The notes under the pieces were generated by a model. It made no database searches. It was not told where the DNA came from and was given only the letters and a program-made list of their open reading frames with translations. A stretch of 64,000 nt of DNA from JANSWP01 sp041941305 (GTDB lineage Bacteria > Bacteroidota > Bacteroidia > Chitinophagales > Saprospiraceae). Each line of letters opens with the position of its first letter. The first letter of the stretch is position 1. The translations under genes were made by a program, and so were the position numbers. This document shows, piece after piece, positions 38,201 through 46,602 of this stretch. The stretch is from assembly GCA_041941305.1 (NCBI GenBank), contig JBGTQJ010000002.1, forward strand, positions 290,307 to 354,306. The letters are read 5' to 3'.

Positions 38201-40510
38201 ATGGCTTTCGAAGGATTCAGTGCAGAGGCTAGTGGCGATGAAAACAGATTAGACTATTCAATTGAATTTGAAGAAGCGGATCTTTTGAATATTGCGGATC
38301 TATTGAACTTTCAAATATATGGCAGGATTGAAGAACAACAATTGCAAAACACCTTATCACTTTCGGATGAACAACAAAAAAAACGTTTTGAAATAAAAAC
38401 CCTATTGCATTTTGCCGAAAACAGGGAAATCCAGCTTCGTTTCTTACCTGAACAATTATTGAATTATGAAAATTGGTCAGTTAACAAAAACAACGAAATT
38501 AACTATGGAGATAAAAAATTATCTATCAAAAACTGGCAATTTTTCAAGGATAAGGAATCTGTAGAAATTGAAGAATTGGATGGAGAAAAATTCAAGGTTT
38601 CCTTCAAAGATTTTGATTTGAAATTGCTTTCTGATCTGATCAAATTCAATGGAGATTATATGTCGGGTATTTTAAGGGGTGATATATCGGTCACTAATCC
38701 AATTGAAAAACCGCTTTTTCATTCCAATTTGAAGATTGAAAGCATAGCCATTTTGAAAGCAAACCTGGGTGATTTGGATATTAACCTGGAAAGTAAAAGC
38801 GGGTACCTCATTTATGCTGATTTGAATCTGGATGGCAATGAAAATGCACTAAGTCTAAAGGGCTATTTGAATTTAGAAGATGAATTGAAGGGTTTGGATT
38901 TCCAATTGAATATTCCTGGATTAAATCTACATTCCATTCAACCATTGACCTTTGGTTATTTGGAAGAAACAGCAGGTATTTTGAGTGGCAAATTAGACAT
39001 CAAAGGATCATTAAGTGAACCCTCGGTACTTGGACAAGTACAATTAGAAGATACCGAATTCAATGTTGAAATGCTTAATACGCGCCTCCGATTGGGTCAA
39101 CAACCTTTGGTTTTTAGTGGGCAAACTATTGAATTTAAGGATTTGGAGATTTTTGATGCGAATGGGAATAAAGGCGTCATGTCATCTTACATATTGACTG
39201 AAAACTATCGGGACTTTTTCCTTCAATCTAATATTGAGGCTAAAGATTTTCTTGTGCTCAATACGACAGCGAAGGACAATGACTTGTATTATGGAAAACT
39301 GATGACCGATGCGGATGTGAGTTTGAAAGGCAAAATTTCAGAACCAATTATTGAAGTTACGGCTAAACCCAAAAAGGGTGCGAATTTGACTTATGTGTAC
39401 AACTCGGTGTCCAATCAATTGGAATTACACAAGGGGGTTGTTGAATTTATTGACCCGAACAAAAAGCTAAATCTGATTGCAGAACGGGAACAGCTGATTC
39501 AGGTTTCTGAAGAATTAAACATAAAAATCATTGTGAAGGCAAATGTTAATGAAGACTTGAGTTTTAAAGTTATCACAGATCCTCAAACGGGCGACTTTTT
39601 TGAAGGCAAAGCCAAGGGCGATTTGGTCTATGTCCAACACCCTGACGGTAGAATGGAATTGAATGGCAATTTAGAAGTTGTGGAGGGAGATTATTTGTTT
39701 ACCTATCAAAATGTGATTCGTCGCCCATTTAAAGTAAAGCCCGGCGGTACGGTCAGTTGGACGGGCGATCCATTTAACCCAAAACTAGATATTGATGTCA
39801 CCTATAATGTTAGAACCTCTGTCTATCCTTTGATTGCCTCTGAAGGAGATGGAGGTACACAGGCAGCACCGAAGCAAACTTTTCAAGTCAATTTAAATAT
39901 TGGCGGTACGCCCTCCAAAACAGAAATTGCGACCTCCGTAGAATATCCAGGCATGGAAGGCAATACGAATGATTCGAGTATTCAGTCGGCGATTGACCAA
40001 ATTAATCGAGATGTAAGTAGTCAAAATACTCAAGCATTTGCACTTATTTTATTCAATGGATTCCTTGCTCAAAATTTGGCAAATACGAATTTTCAGGTTG
40101 TCGATTTATCGGGTAATATCAACAACGTTATTTCTCAACAATTAACAGGCTTGGCGAATCGGTATATCAAATTTGTAGAATTAGATTTTGGTTTGGATAC
40201 CTATGAGAACAATGAAAACAATTCACAAACTGACTTTCGGGTGAGTGTGCGAAAACGGTTTTTGAATAATCGCCTGACAATTAGTCTCGACGGAAAGACA
40301 ACCACTGAAACTGGGTATGAAGAAAGCACATCACAAACCTATCTTGATAATGTGACCATCGAATATGCCTTAACACCAGATGGGAGATTTAGCCTAAAAA
40401 TCTATAATTCGCGAGATTTTGATGACTTTATTGGTGGCACAGCAGTAAAAGTTGGTGGGGCTTTGGTTTTTTCAAAAGAGTTTAATGGGATTAGGTTTTT
40501 CAAAAAATGA
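35231..40510 (+). CDS. tamB: TamB/AsmA-superfamily inter-membrane bridge protein
   Basis: A 1759-residue protein with a single N-terminal TM helix (LLRIILGIVLLLILIAGLI), then a very long region of beta-strand repeats typical of the beta-taco groove of TamB/YhdP proteins. The C-terminal TamB domain (last about 380 residues) includes GNLEVVEGDYLFTYQNVI, WTGDPFNPKLDIDVTYNV and an ILFNGFLA segment. TamB proteins span the periplasm and carry phospholipids or assist outer-membrane protein assembly. ATG 35231 is chosen over TTG 35210, as the signal helix then starts with MPRIKK. It overlaps the TamA-like gene, the canonical partner. Confidence 0.92.
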   Translation: MPRIKKTIRILLRIILGIVLLLILIAGLIQIPAIQQYLTGKLESYLQNKFKTEVRIETLRLQLPESLTLGGVYLEDSQKDTLLNVEELTVNFKLNQLLSKRIQFDKISLNQGMSKIHLGRDSANFDFILNAFGSEQESTELPEPEKKDSSESWEMTFDDAYLQILGLYFQYKDEENGLDLKTEIGELSGKVKTVDYLKNDYFVKDLKLKKSKIHLDIEPLEPDEVDKDPITLDYDIQVNQLLLEEIALDLKMTDREIMADIRKLESTDGLFSLKGEDMQIEFSHFLASNCDFRYDVPFASFAEGFDANHLDLQNLTIDIVDFKYDNLDISADVTQIILKDQEDFEIKEFQSVIEFSQNFIRLQNLNLATNRTKIKSPELQIEYPFLANENVPIEQLKVAIDLSLTSQNLKDFRYFYSDLDSLSFIKDAGDSNLKINAKLIGSLKGLVIQAFRFNGFESIVNANGRIKNLTKFDDLKMDLNFDQIEINHTFLVNHIPKNRLPEFVELPDMFSLTGTLKGTIHDFKSEIEAITMRLNTPFPTKVKAAAAFQNITNLDSAYLDIWLDTLYTSKSDIIAYLPPGALPEFVDLPDRFMLKGTLQGKANDFKSNLKLLTYRAEQSNEINAFGMVSGLFTSETPSFDISVDASAISQKDLETVLPVDLLPDYFQLPIINKLSGILKGDLTNFSTNFALESNTGDWVVNAVLDNEKYNIDLDVEDLQPASFFVEDYLDSLTGFAVLPLSAELRLEGQGFDFSDDSFMDLFFKIKNAANAEMKGLVIEGKLYDQILIAKAVAQEKEIELQADCSLDCTNAIPEWKTELNLNHLDLAELGFSDLPFLVKGDFEAKVKGYDLDTLSGTGLLSGFKIQYDGASQVIDSIQLIGNFDNGKNLVRITSDFFNAQLKGQFEYPSVTNALQQQFFNYWQADSPDSLIGKTNEHFDLEFELFRPEILTMGYIPTLEKLSPFVLAAGYDNRNTALQFQTDLPYFDWQNMAFEGFSAEASGDENRLDYSIEFEEADLLNIADLLNFQIYGRIEEQQLQNTLSLSDEQQKKRFEIKTLLHFAENREIQLRFLPEQLLNYENWSVNKNNEINYGDKKLSIKNWQFFKDKESVEIEELDGEKFKVSFKDFDLKLLSDLIKFNGDYMSGILRGDISVTNPIEKPLFHSNLKIESIAILKANLGDLDINLESKSGYLIYADLNLDGNENALSLKGYLNLEDELKGLDFQLNIPGLNLHSIQPLTFGYLEETAGILSGKLDIKGSLSEPSVLGQVQLEDTEFNVEMLNTRLRLGQQPLVFSGQTIEFKDLEIFDANGNKGVMSSYILTENYRDFFLQSNIEAKDFLVLNTTAKDNDLYYGKLMTDADVSLKGKISEPIIEVTAKPKKGANLTYVYNSVSNQLELHKGVVEFIDPNKKLNLIAEREQLIQVSEELNIKIIVKANVNEDLSFKVITDPQTGDFFEGKAKGDLVYVQHPDGRMELNGNLEVVEGDYLFTYQNVIRRPFKVKPGGTVSWTGDPFNPKLDIDVTYNVRTSVYPLIASEGDGGTQAAPKQTFQVNLNIGGTPSKTEIATSVEYPGMEGNTNDSSIQSAIDQINRDVSSQNTQAFALILFNGFLAQNLANTNFQVVDLSGNINNVISQQLTGLANRYIKFVELDFGLDTYENNENNSQTDFRVSVRKRFLNNRLTISLDGKTTTETGYEESTSQTYLDNVTIEYALTPDGRFSLKIYNSRDFDDFIGGTAVKVGGALVFSKEFNGIRFFKK

Positions 40511-40521
40511 CTTTCAGCTGT

Positions 40522-42891
40522 ATGAAAATTCGACCTTTATATATCTGGCTTTTTATCGGAATCATAGCGTATTCAAGTTGTGGGATAAAACGCTCTTTAC
40601 CAGAAGGATCCTATTTGTATAAAGGGTCAAAAATTAAAATCATAAAGACGGAAAAGGGCATTTCAAGTGAGTCATTAAGTTCAGAATTGAATGCATTAAT
40701 CAAGACCCCAAAGTCAAATAAAAAATTCCTTGGCATTAGGTGGAAACTGAGGTTCTATAATCTATTTCACACCAAAAAACAAAAAGGATTTTCTGCTTTT
40801 TTACAACGAAAACTGGGAGAGCCACCCGTGATTTACGACGAAAAGTTAACTGAACAAAAAGTAGAAGTTTTTGAAAACCGGGCATTTAATAATGGATTTT
40901 TCGATCCTGCTATCAAGACAAAAATTAGAAAGTGTGGGAAATTCGTAAAGGTTAAATATTTGATTGAAGTATCTCGTCCGTCATTGATTTTTGCTTTTAC
41001 AAACAAGGTACAGTATAAAGATATTAGAAGCCACATTGATCAAATCCAAAATGCGTCCCTTATAAAAACTGGTGAACCCTATAATCTGAAAGTATTAAAA
41101 AAGGAAAGAGAGCGAATTACTGTTTCCCTACGTCAAAGTGGATATTATTTTTTTAGGGATGATTATCTGATATTTAGAGCAGATACAACAACAGAGAACA
41201 AACAAATTCGCCTTGAATTGGTATTGAAAAACAATATCAAACCAACTCATTTAAAACCCCAAAGAATTGATCAAATCAGGGTTTTACCAGATTTGAATGT
41301 ACAGGAATTTGTCGATCTTTCAATTGACACCATATTCTTTGAGGGTATCGAAATAGTATCCCGGGCAGAATTAATTCGACCTGTTATTTTTAGAAAATCA
41401 ATCACCCTAAAGAACGGAAATTTATATTCTTTAGAAGCCCACCAAATGACTTTGGAAAGACTATCTTTTTTGCAAAACCATCAGTTTATTGATTTGCAGT
41501 TTATTCCTTCCATAAAAGCAGATAGCTTGCTGGATGTTCAGATTCAGTTAACCCCTCGAAAAAGGGATGTAATAGAAGGTTCCCTTGGGCTTTCCATAAA
41601 ATCGGGATTGTATTTTGGACCTGAAATTTCTCTTTCTTACCTCAACCGAAATCTGTTCAGAGGGGCGGAGAGGATGAAAATTACAGCAACCGGCAATTAC
41701 AATTTCCCCTTAGTTGAAGATATCGCCTCCTTACAGGAAGAAAGCCTCACTGCTGAATTATCAAAGCCACAATTGATTGTGCCATTTCGAAAACGAAATT
41801 GGTCAGAGTCGCTGATTGCCAAAAGTAAAGGAACGTTTACCTACAAACGAGAAAGAGTCAAACTTCCACTAAAAAATGCCAATGATTTTCTGGAAGCATT
41901 TGAGTTATTTGATTTGGCACAAAGACTTCAAATGGACTCGACCTTTGCTCCTTTTGTTGCTTTGAATAATTACGAATTTAGTCTGACCTATCAATGGCGA
42001 AAACGAAAAGACATTCAACATGAATTGACGCCTTTGAACTTTGTGTTACAGTCACCTCGGTACGAATTTCCCGAAGTAAGGAGGTTGTTTCTGGAAATCA
42101 TCGCCCTTGATTCTACTTCTTCAGATGGCGTTTTGTTGAATCTGGAAGAAATGCTGATTTTAAAACCGCATTACACATTTTTATATGATAGCCGCCTTAA
42201 AAAAATAAAGACCAATAATTATTATTATCGGGGAAAAGCTGCCATTGCTGTCAATCGACTTTTGGCAGAAAATTCATTGGTTTCAGGACAATTTGGAGAA
42301 AGTCAGTTTTTCCAAATAGAACAGGATTTTCGATATTATTTGCGCCTTTCTATCCGTCAAACCATTGGATTTCGTTTGGCAGCAAATGTGTCTGTTCCCA
42401 TTCGAAATGAGGTTTTATTACCCTTTTTCGACTTGTACAGTATTGGTGGGCCAACAAGTGTACGTGCCTTTCAGCCCAGACAAGTTGGTCCTGGAAGCGT
42501 AGCGCCAATGACACAAACTTTTTTCTTTACAGGAACTGGAGATGTAATGTTGGAAGGTAGTTTGGAATGGAGACCTAAGTTGACGAAATTATTTGAATTG
42601 GGCTTGTTTTTAGATGCCGGCAATGTTTGGCTTTTAAAAGGTGGTACAGCCGATAATGATTTGACAAAATTTCAACTGAATAACTTTTACAATCAATTGG
42701 CAATTGGGACAGGAATAGGCTTTCGATTCGATTTTGACATTTTGCTATTGCGGTTGGACTTTGCTTTTCCACTTACCAAACCCTGGCTACCTGAAGGCGA
42801 AAGATGGGTCGGAAATTTGATTGATTTTGGTAGCCGTGATTGGCGCATGGACAATCTTACCTTTAATTTGGCTTTTGGCTATTCATTTTGA
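40522..42891 (+). CDS. tamL: TamA/BamA (Omp85)-family outer-membrane lipoprotein, TamL-like
   Basis: The N-terminus MKIRPLYIWLFIGIIAYSSC is a lipoprotein signal with lipobox Cys, as in Bacteroidota TamL, rather than the plain signal peptide of proteobacterial TamA. POTRA-like repeats lie in the first 340 residues and an Omp85 beta-barrel in the rest, with IGGPTSVRAFQPRQVGPGS (the VRGF/Y-type motif of L6, here VRAF) and a C-terminal FNLAFGYSF ending in Phe. ATG 40522 is chosen because the lipoprotein signal starts there; ATG 40507, overlapping the tamB stop, is the alternative. It partners with TamB. Confidence 0.9.
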   Translation: MKIRPLYIWLFIGIIAYSSCGIKRSLPEGSYLYKGSKIKIIKTEKGISSESLSSELNALIKTPKSNKKFLGIRWKLRFYNLFHTKKQKGFSAFLQRKLGEPPVIYDEKLTEQKVEVFENRAFNNGFFDPAIKTKIRKCGKFVKVKYLIEVSRPSLIFAFTNKVQYKDIRSHIDQIQNASLIKTGEPYNLKVLKKERERITVSLRQSGYYFFRDDYLIFRADTTTENKQIRLELVLKNNIKPTHLKPQRIDQIRVLPDLNVQEFVDLSIDTIFFEGIEIVSRAELIRPVIFRKSITLKNGNLYSLEAHQMTLERLSFLQNHQFIDLQFIPSIKADSLLDVQIQLTPRKRDVIEGSLGLSIKSGLYFGPEISLSYLNRNLFRGAERMKITATGNYNFPLVEDIASLQEESLTAELSKPQLIVPFRKRNWSESLIAKSKGTFTYKRERVKLPLKNANDFLEAFELFDLAQRLQMDSTFAPFVALNNYEFSLTYQWRKRKDIQHELTPLNFVLQSPRYEFPEVRRLFLEIIALDSTSSDGVLLNLEEMLILKPHYTFLYDSRLKKIKTNNYYYRGKAAIAVNRLLAENSLVSGQFGESQFFQIEQDFRYYLRLSIRQTIGFRLAANVSVPIRNEVLLPFFDLYSIGGPTSVRAFQPRQVGPGSVAPMTQTFFFTGTGDVMLEGSLEWRPKLTKLFELGLFLDAGNVWLLKGGTADNDLTKFQLNNFYNQLAIGTGIGFRFDFDILLLRLDFAFPLTKPWLPEGERWVGNLIDFGSRDWRMDNLTFNLAFGYSF

Positions 42892-42936
42892 AAAAACTTT
42901 CATCGCAATATTGCAATATTGCGATGAAAGTTTTTT
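42891..42936. promoter_or_regulatory. Perfect 46-bp palindrome: likely terminator of tamL and operator of arsR
   Basis: Positions 42891-42936 are a perfect 46-bp palindrome, A6-flanked and T6-flanked, with a core of repeated GCAATATT units centred on ATTGCAAT. It begins at the last base of the tamL stop, so its RNA form is a 23-bp hairpin with a T tail, a good bidirectional terminator. In DNA form it lies just before the arsR promoter box (42936-42943), as expected of an ArsR-type operator. The double role is inference. Confidence 0.75.
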
Positions 42937-42943
42937 AATTTTG
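42936..42943 (+). promoter_or_regulatory. Promoter -7 box of arsR-aquaporin-malY
   Basis: TAATTTTG fits the Bacteroidota TAnnTTTG consensus and starts at the edge of the palindrome. A TTG at 42911-42913, inside the palindrome, could be the -33 element (22-nt spacer). The arsR ATG is 17 nt downstream. Confidence 0.55.
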
Positions 42944-42960
42944 TCCCTCAAATTTTCGCA

Positions 42961-43290
42961 ATGGGTCTAACTAAAACAGAATTGTTTACAGAAAAGCAAA
43001 CTGAAATAGCAAAGCTTACCAAAGCTATTGGACATCCAGCCCGAGTAGCTATTATCAATTACCTACTGAAACAAAACACCTGCATTTGCAAAAACATAGT
43101 AGATGAATTACCACTTTCTCAGCCTACGGTTTCCCAGCACCTAAAGGAGCTCAAAACTGCAGGGTTAATTAAAGGATCCATTCAAGGGAAAGCAGTTTGT
43201 TATTGTTTGGATAAACAAGGCTTTGAGCAACTTCAGGCGTATTGTTCAAAAGTTCTTGACCAAATCAATTGTCAAAATCAAAATTGCTAA
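42961..43290 (+). CDS. arsR: ArsR/SmtB-family metalloregulatory repressor
   Basis: 109 residues with a winged helix HTH (LSQPTVSQHLKELKTAGLI). Cys41 and Cys43 (TCICKNIVDEL) occupy the place of the As(III)-binding CxC in helix alpha3 of ArsR. Cys80, Cys82, Cys95, Cys104 and Cys109 give additional thiols, including a Cys-rich tail. It is expected to repress its own operon and release DNA on binding arsenite or a related metalloid. It sits directly after the palindromic operator candidate and before an aquaporin, as in arsR-aqpS type operons. Confidence 0.9.
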   Translation: MGLTKTELFTEKQTEIAKLTKAIGHPARVAIINYLLKQNTCICKNIVDELPLSQPTVSQHLKELKTAGLIKGSIQGKAVCYCLDKQGFEQLQAYCSKVLDQINCQNQNC

Positions 43291-43294
43291 AAAG

Positions 43295-43933
43295 ATGAAG
43301 CGATATGTATGCGAGGGAATTGGGACTTTTGCACTTGTGTTTTGTGGTACTGGGGCAATTGTAATAAATGATCTCACGAATGGCTCAGTCAGTCATGTTG
43401 GAATTGCTATTACTTTTGGTTTGATTGTAACTGTAATGATTTATGCTTTTGGAAGTATATCAGGAGCCCATATCAATCCAGCCGTTTCTATTGGCTTTGC
43501 AATTACTGATAGGTTTCAAAAAAAATCCTTGTTTCCCTATATTATTGCTCAACTCATTGGCGCCTTATTGGCTTCTGGAATATTGAAATTATTATTCCAG
43601 GAACACGGCAATTTAGGCGCTACTGCACCTATGGGAAGTGACCAACAGTCCTTCATTTTGGAGGTGATTCTGACCTATTTTTTGATGTTGGTCATTTTGT
43701 TTGTAAGTCAGAATGAAGAGGTCAATCAGTTTACTGGCATTGCAGTAGGAGGCACAGTATTGCTGGAAGCATTATTTGCTGGAGCCATCTCTGGAGCATC
43801 GATGAATCCAGCAAGGTCCATTGCTCCATCCCTGGTTTCCGGAAATTTTTCAGCATTGTGGATTTACATTTTTGCACCAATCATCGGCGCTTTATTGGCG
43901 AGTTTAACCTGGAAATTTTTGGCTAAGCCCTAA
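43295..43933 (+). CDS. Aquaporin/MIP-family channel (possible metalloid channel)
   Basis: 212 residues, six TM helices, with the two half-helix signatures GAHINPAVS (NPA at 61-63) and ASMNPARS (NPA at 171-173, Arg following). ATG 43295 begins the MIP domain; an upstream in-frame start at 43223 would lie inside arsR and adds a non-homologous stretch. Next to arsR, a MIP channel can release arsenite made from arsenate in the cell, as AqpS of Sinorhizobium does. That role is inferred from gene order. Only 4 nt separate it from arsR. Confidence 0.9.
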   Translation: MKRYVCEGIGTFALVFCGTGAIVINDLTNGSVSHVGIAITFGLIVTVMIYAFGSISGAHINPAVSIGFAITDRFQKKSLFPYIIAQLIGALLASGILKLLFQEHGNLGATAPMGSDQQSFILEVILTYFLMLVILFVSQNEEVNQFTGIAVGGTVLLEALFAGAISGASMNPARSIAPSLVSGNFSALWIYIFAPIIGALLASLTWKFLAKP

Positions 43934-43947
43934 TCTAAAAGAATGAA

Positions 43948-45114
43948 ATGAAGATAGATGAAAAACTAAACATATTGCCCCTGACCAAAACAAATCCAGC
44001 TTCACTTGAAGCCTTATTTGGAGAAACAGACTTACAGGCAATGTGGGTAGCTGATTCGGAATTTGCCATTGCCATACCAGTTCAGGAAGCGCTCATAAAT
44101 AGAATTTCTAATTCCGGATTCGGATACGAATACAAACCCGAATCTTTCTTTTATGCTCAAATCCGTTGGTATAAAAAGCAATATCAGGTTGATTTAATTA
44201 AAGAACAGACTTTATTTAGTCCAAGTATTCCAGCGACTATCACCATCGCTATAGAAAATTTGACTTCAGAGGGAGCTGGTATAATCATTCAACCTCCTGT
44301 TTGGCCAAAATTTAGAGAAATTATTCGGCGAACCAAAAGAGAAGTTCTTAAAAATCCATTGAAATTAGTCAATAACAGATATGAAATTGATTTTGAAAAT
44401 TTAAAAGAAAAGGCAAAACAGGATAATACCAAGATGCTGATTCTTTGTAATCCACATAATCCTGTTGGACGTGTTTGGACAAAAGAGGAATTAGACAGAA
44501 TCATCCAAATCTGTAAGGAGCATCAACTAATTTTGATTGCGGATGAAATCCATAAAGACGTCATTCTTTTTGATAATCAATTTACTTCAGTGCTGAATTA
44601 TGCCGATTCATTCAATAAATTAATCATTGTTACTTCGGAGGCTAAAACCTTTAACTTTTGCGGCATTTCAGATTCTATGGCAATCATTCCAAACAATGAA
44701 ATTCGAGCATCTATCAGCAATACCTTAAAGAAATACTATTTGGGAAGAACCAATGCTTTAACACGTACAGCCTTGGAAACTGCTTATTTAGAAGGGCACA
44801 AATGGCTACAAAATTTGAGAGAGACGGTTGAAAGCAATGTTTTAATCATTGAAGCAGAGTTAAAAAAGTCAAACTCAAAAATCAACTTGATAAAACCAGA
44901 AGGGACCTATCAAGTGTGGTTGGATTTCAGGAATGCCTTCAGCAATACCAAAGAAATGTTGAAAACAGTTACCAAAGAAAGTAAAGTAGCATTAAACGCA
45001 GGGCATTGGTTTGGTCGAGAAGGCGCCCTGTTTATGAGAATGAGCATTGCAACGACAGAAGAAAGGGTGAAAACTGCCATTCGGAGAATCATTTTAGCTG
45101 TTGCTGAAAAATGA
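43948..45114 (+). CDS. MalY/PatB-type cystathionine beta-lyase-like PLP enzyme
   Basis: 388 residues, fold-type I. It has MWVADSEFAIAIPVQEALINR, CNPHNPVGRVWTKEEL, ADEIHKDV and the PLP-binding lysine in TSEAKTFNFCGI. MalY/PatB proteins cleave C-S bonds of cystathionine or cysteine conjugates and release thiol. It is 14 nt after the aquaporin gene, so it belongs to the arsR operon. A link to thiol supply or As-thiol conjugate handling is speculative. Confidence 0.88.
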   Translation: MKIDEKLNILPLTKTNPASLEALFGETDLQAMWVADSEFAIAIPVQEALINRISNSGFGYEYKPESFFYAQIRWYKKQYQVDLIKEQTLFSPSIPATITIAIENLTSEGAGIIIQPPVWPKFREIIRRTKREVLKNPLKLVNNRYEIDFENLKEKAKQDNTKMLILCNPHNPVGRVWTKEELDRIIQICKEHQLILIADEIHKDVILFDNQFTSVLNYADSFNKLIIVTSEAKTFNFCGISDSMAIIPNNEIRASISNTLKKYYLGRTNALTRTALETAYLEGHKWLQNLRETVESNVLIIEAELKKSNSKINLIKPEGTYQVWLDFRNAFSNTKEMLKTVTKESKVALNAGHWFGREGALFMRMSIATTEERVKTAIRRIILAVAEK

Positions 45115-45163
45115 TGATCACCTAAACTGTGTCAACTGATATCTTTAATTTTTGGCAATTGCT

Positions 45164-45865
45164 TTACTTAATTTTAAAAACCATGCTGTTCAACTTCAAA
45201 TCGACGGGATCACCTGTGATATATTTTACCCTGGCAGTTACTTTATCGACGTAAAACACATCACCAGACTGTGCTTTTTCTACTAGACTTTTTGCATTTT
45301 CATTAAAAACTCCTGATCTATTGATTACTTCGACGGGGTCACCTTTTACTGGAACCCTTGTTAAATGGAAACGCTTGATTTCCATAGGCAAATCAAATTC
45401 AAAATATGGAGTGAATAAGTCAACTCCCTTGTACTTTTTAAATTCTTCCGGGCTCAAAGTCCCTTTATAGCTATTTCTTCCATCATTTACTAAAACAGCA
45501 GTTGGATCGGGGATGCGTTTGACCCTGAATTCCAACGCTCTTTCCCCGAATTTGTCGCTAACAACTTTCACATAGGCTTTGCCAGGCTGATTGGCAATGG
45601 CAACGTATTTTCCATTACTTTTCTTGACGATTTGCAATTCATCACTACTGACTGTAATGTCTTTATTCAAAATACCTTCGACTGCAATAGTTAATGGATT
45701 TTCTACCCCGATATACATTACATTCATTTTATCTGCAGCGACACTCACGATTCTATTTTGGTCCTTAATCGGCGTATTAAATGCCAATAAAAATCCAAGA
45801 GAAATAAGGGTGAATAGAGCTAATTTTTTATAACTTGAGAACCTGAAGTTTTGATAGTTTTGCAT
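45164..45865 (-). CDS. GldM C-terminal-domain-like exported protein
   Basis: 233 residues with one N-terminal hydrophobic helix (LALFTLISLGFLLAF), then VSVAADKMNVMYIGVENPLTIAVEG, the first GldM-type periplasmic beta domain. Full GldM is about 520 residues and has an inner-membrane helix with a coiled-coil; here only the distal domains are present and no GldK/L/N genes are nearby. It may be an accessory or diverged periplasmic protein rather than a working type IX motor part. It converges on the malY-like gene. Confidence 0.7.
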   Translation of the reverse strand: MQNYQNFRFSSYKKLALFTLISLGFLLAFNTPIKDQNRIVSVAADKMNVMYIGVENPLTIAVEGILNKDITVSSDELQIVKKSNGKYVAIANQPGKAYVKVVSDKFGERALEFRVKRIPDPTAVLVNDGRNSYKGTLSPEEFKKYKGVDLFTPYFEFDLPMEIKRFHLTRVPVKGDPVEVINRSGVFNENAKSLVEKAQSGDVFYVDKVTARVKYITGDPVDLKLNSMVFKIK

Positions 45866-46037
45866 AAGAGAAAAGCTTTTTAATAAAGTTTAATGAAATG
45901 GTGTTGGAATAATTTCATAATCTTGGATTTTTAAAAAGTAACAAATTTTGGACTAATTCCATGTATCTTAATAAAGGGAGCATCTAAAAAAATCGTATAA
46001 GAAATAAACTAACATTCCTTAATCATATCCAACACAA

Positions 46038-46457
46038 ATGGAATTAATATTCAGAATATGCCTTTTCATTGCTGGAATAATTAATTTTCTCCCATCTTTT
46101 ATTGCTTTTTTGCCATCTAAAATTGCTCAATCATATGGGATTGAATTGCCTGACCAAAATTTTGAATTATTATTAAGACATCGGGGCATTTTATTCGGAA
46201 TTGTTGGCGGCATCATGCTTTATTCGGTGTTTACCAAAAAATATTACGATTTGGCAACGCTAATTGGCTTGATTAGCATGGTATCATTTCTCATTTTATT
46301 CTGTTTATCAAAAGGCGAAATCAACAAGGAATTGACTCTTGTTATGAAAGTAGATGCTGCGGCGATATTAATTTTAGTGGTCGGATTTATGTTATTAAAA
46401 ACTTCAAACAGTATCGGAAATCTGGAAAGAAGAGGAAATCGAAAAGGAAATGATTAA
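46038..46457 (+). CDS. Small membrane protein, four predicted TM helices
   Basis: 139 residues, mostly hydrophobic (IFRICLFIAGIINFLPSFIAF, then HRGILFGIVGGIMLY, ATLIGLISMVSFLILF and AAILILVVGFMLL). It resembles Bacteroidota proteins without assigned function. Homologues are sometimes labelled phosphopantetheine adenylyltransferase, but no nucleotidyltransferase motif is present. It overlaps a possible small downstream frame. Confidence 0.7.
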   Translation: MELIFRICLFIAGIINFLPSFIAFLPSKIAQSYGIELPDQNFELLLRHRGILFGIVGGIMLYSVFTKKYYDLATLIGLISMVSFLILFCLSKGEINKELTLVMKVDAAAILILVVGFMLLKTSNSIGNLERRGNRKGND

Positions 46458-46584
46458 ACTATATAGGCAAAGAAAAAACCAACTCCCACCACCGGAAGAA
46501 TTTTCGAAATCAGATAATTTAGAATTGAAAGAATTAGAAGTTCTCGAAGAGAAATGGGAGTATCGGAATGAAGATTTTGTCTGA
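46450..46584 (+). CDS. Possible small protein, 44 aa
   Basis: An open frame from ATG 46450, overlapping the end of the four-TM gene by 8 nt. The composition is charged, with KNQLPPPEEFSKSDNLELKE then LEEKWEYRNEDFV, and has no TM. Overlap with its neighbour suggests translational coupling. No family is recognised. It ends 18 nt before the tail of the convergent ThuA gene, so it could also be chance. Confidence 0.4.
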   Translation: MIKLYRQRKNQLPPPEEFSKSDNLELKELEVLEEKWEYRNEDFV

Positions 46585-46602
46585 GCATTATTTGAACAGC
46601 TA

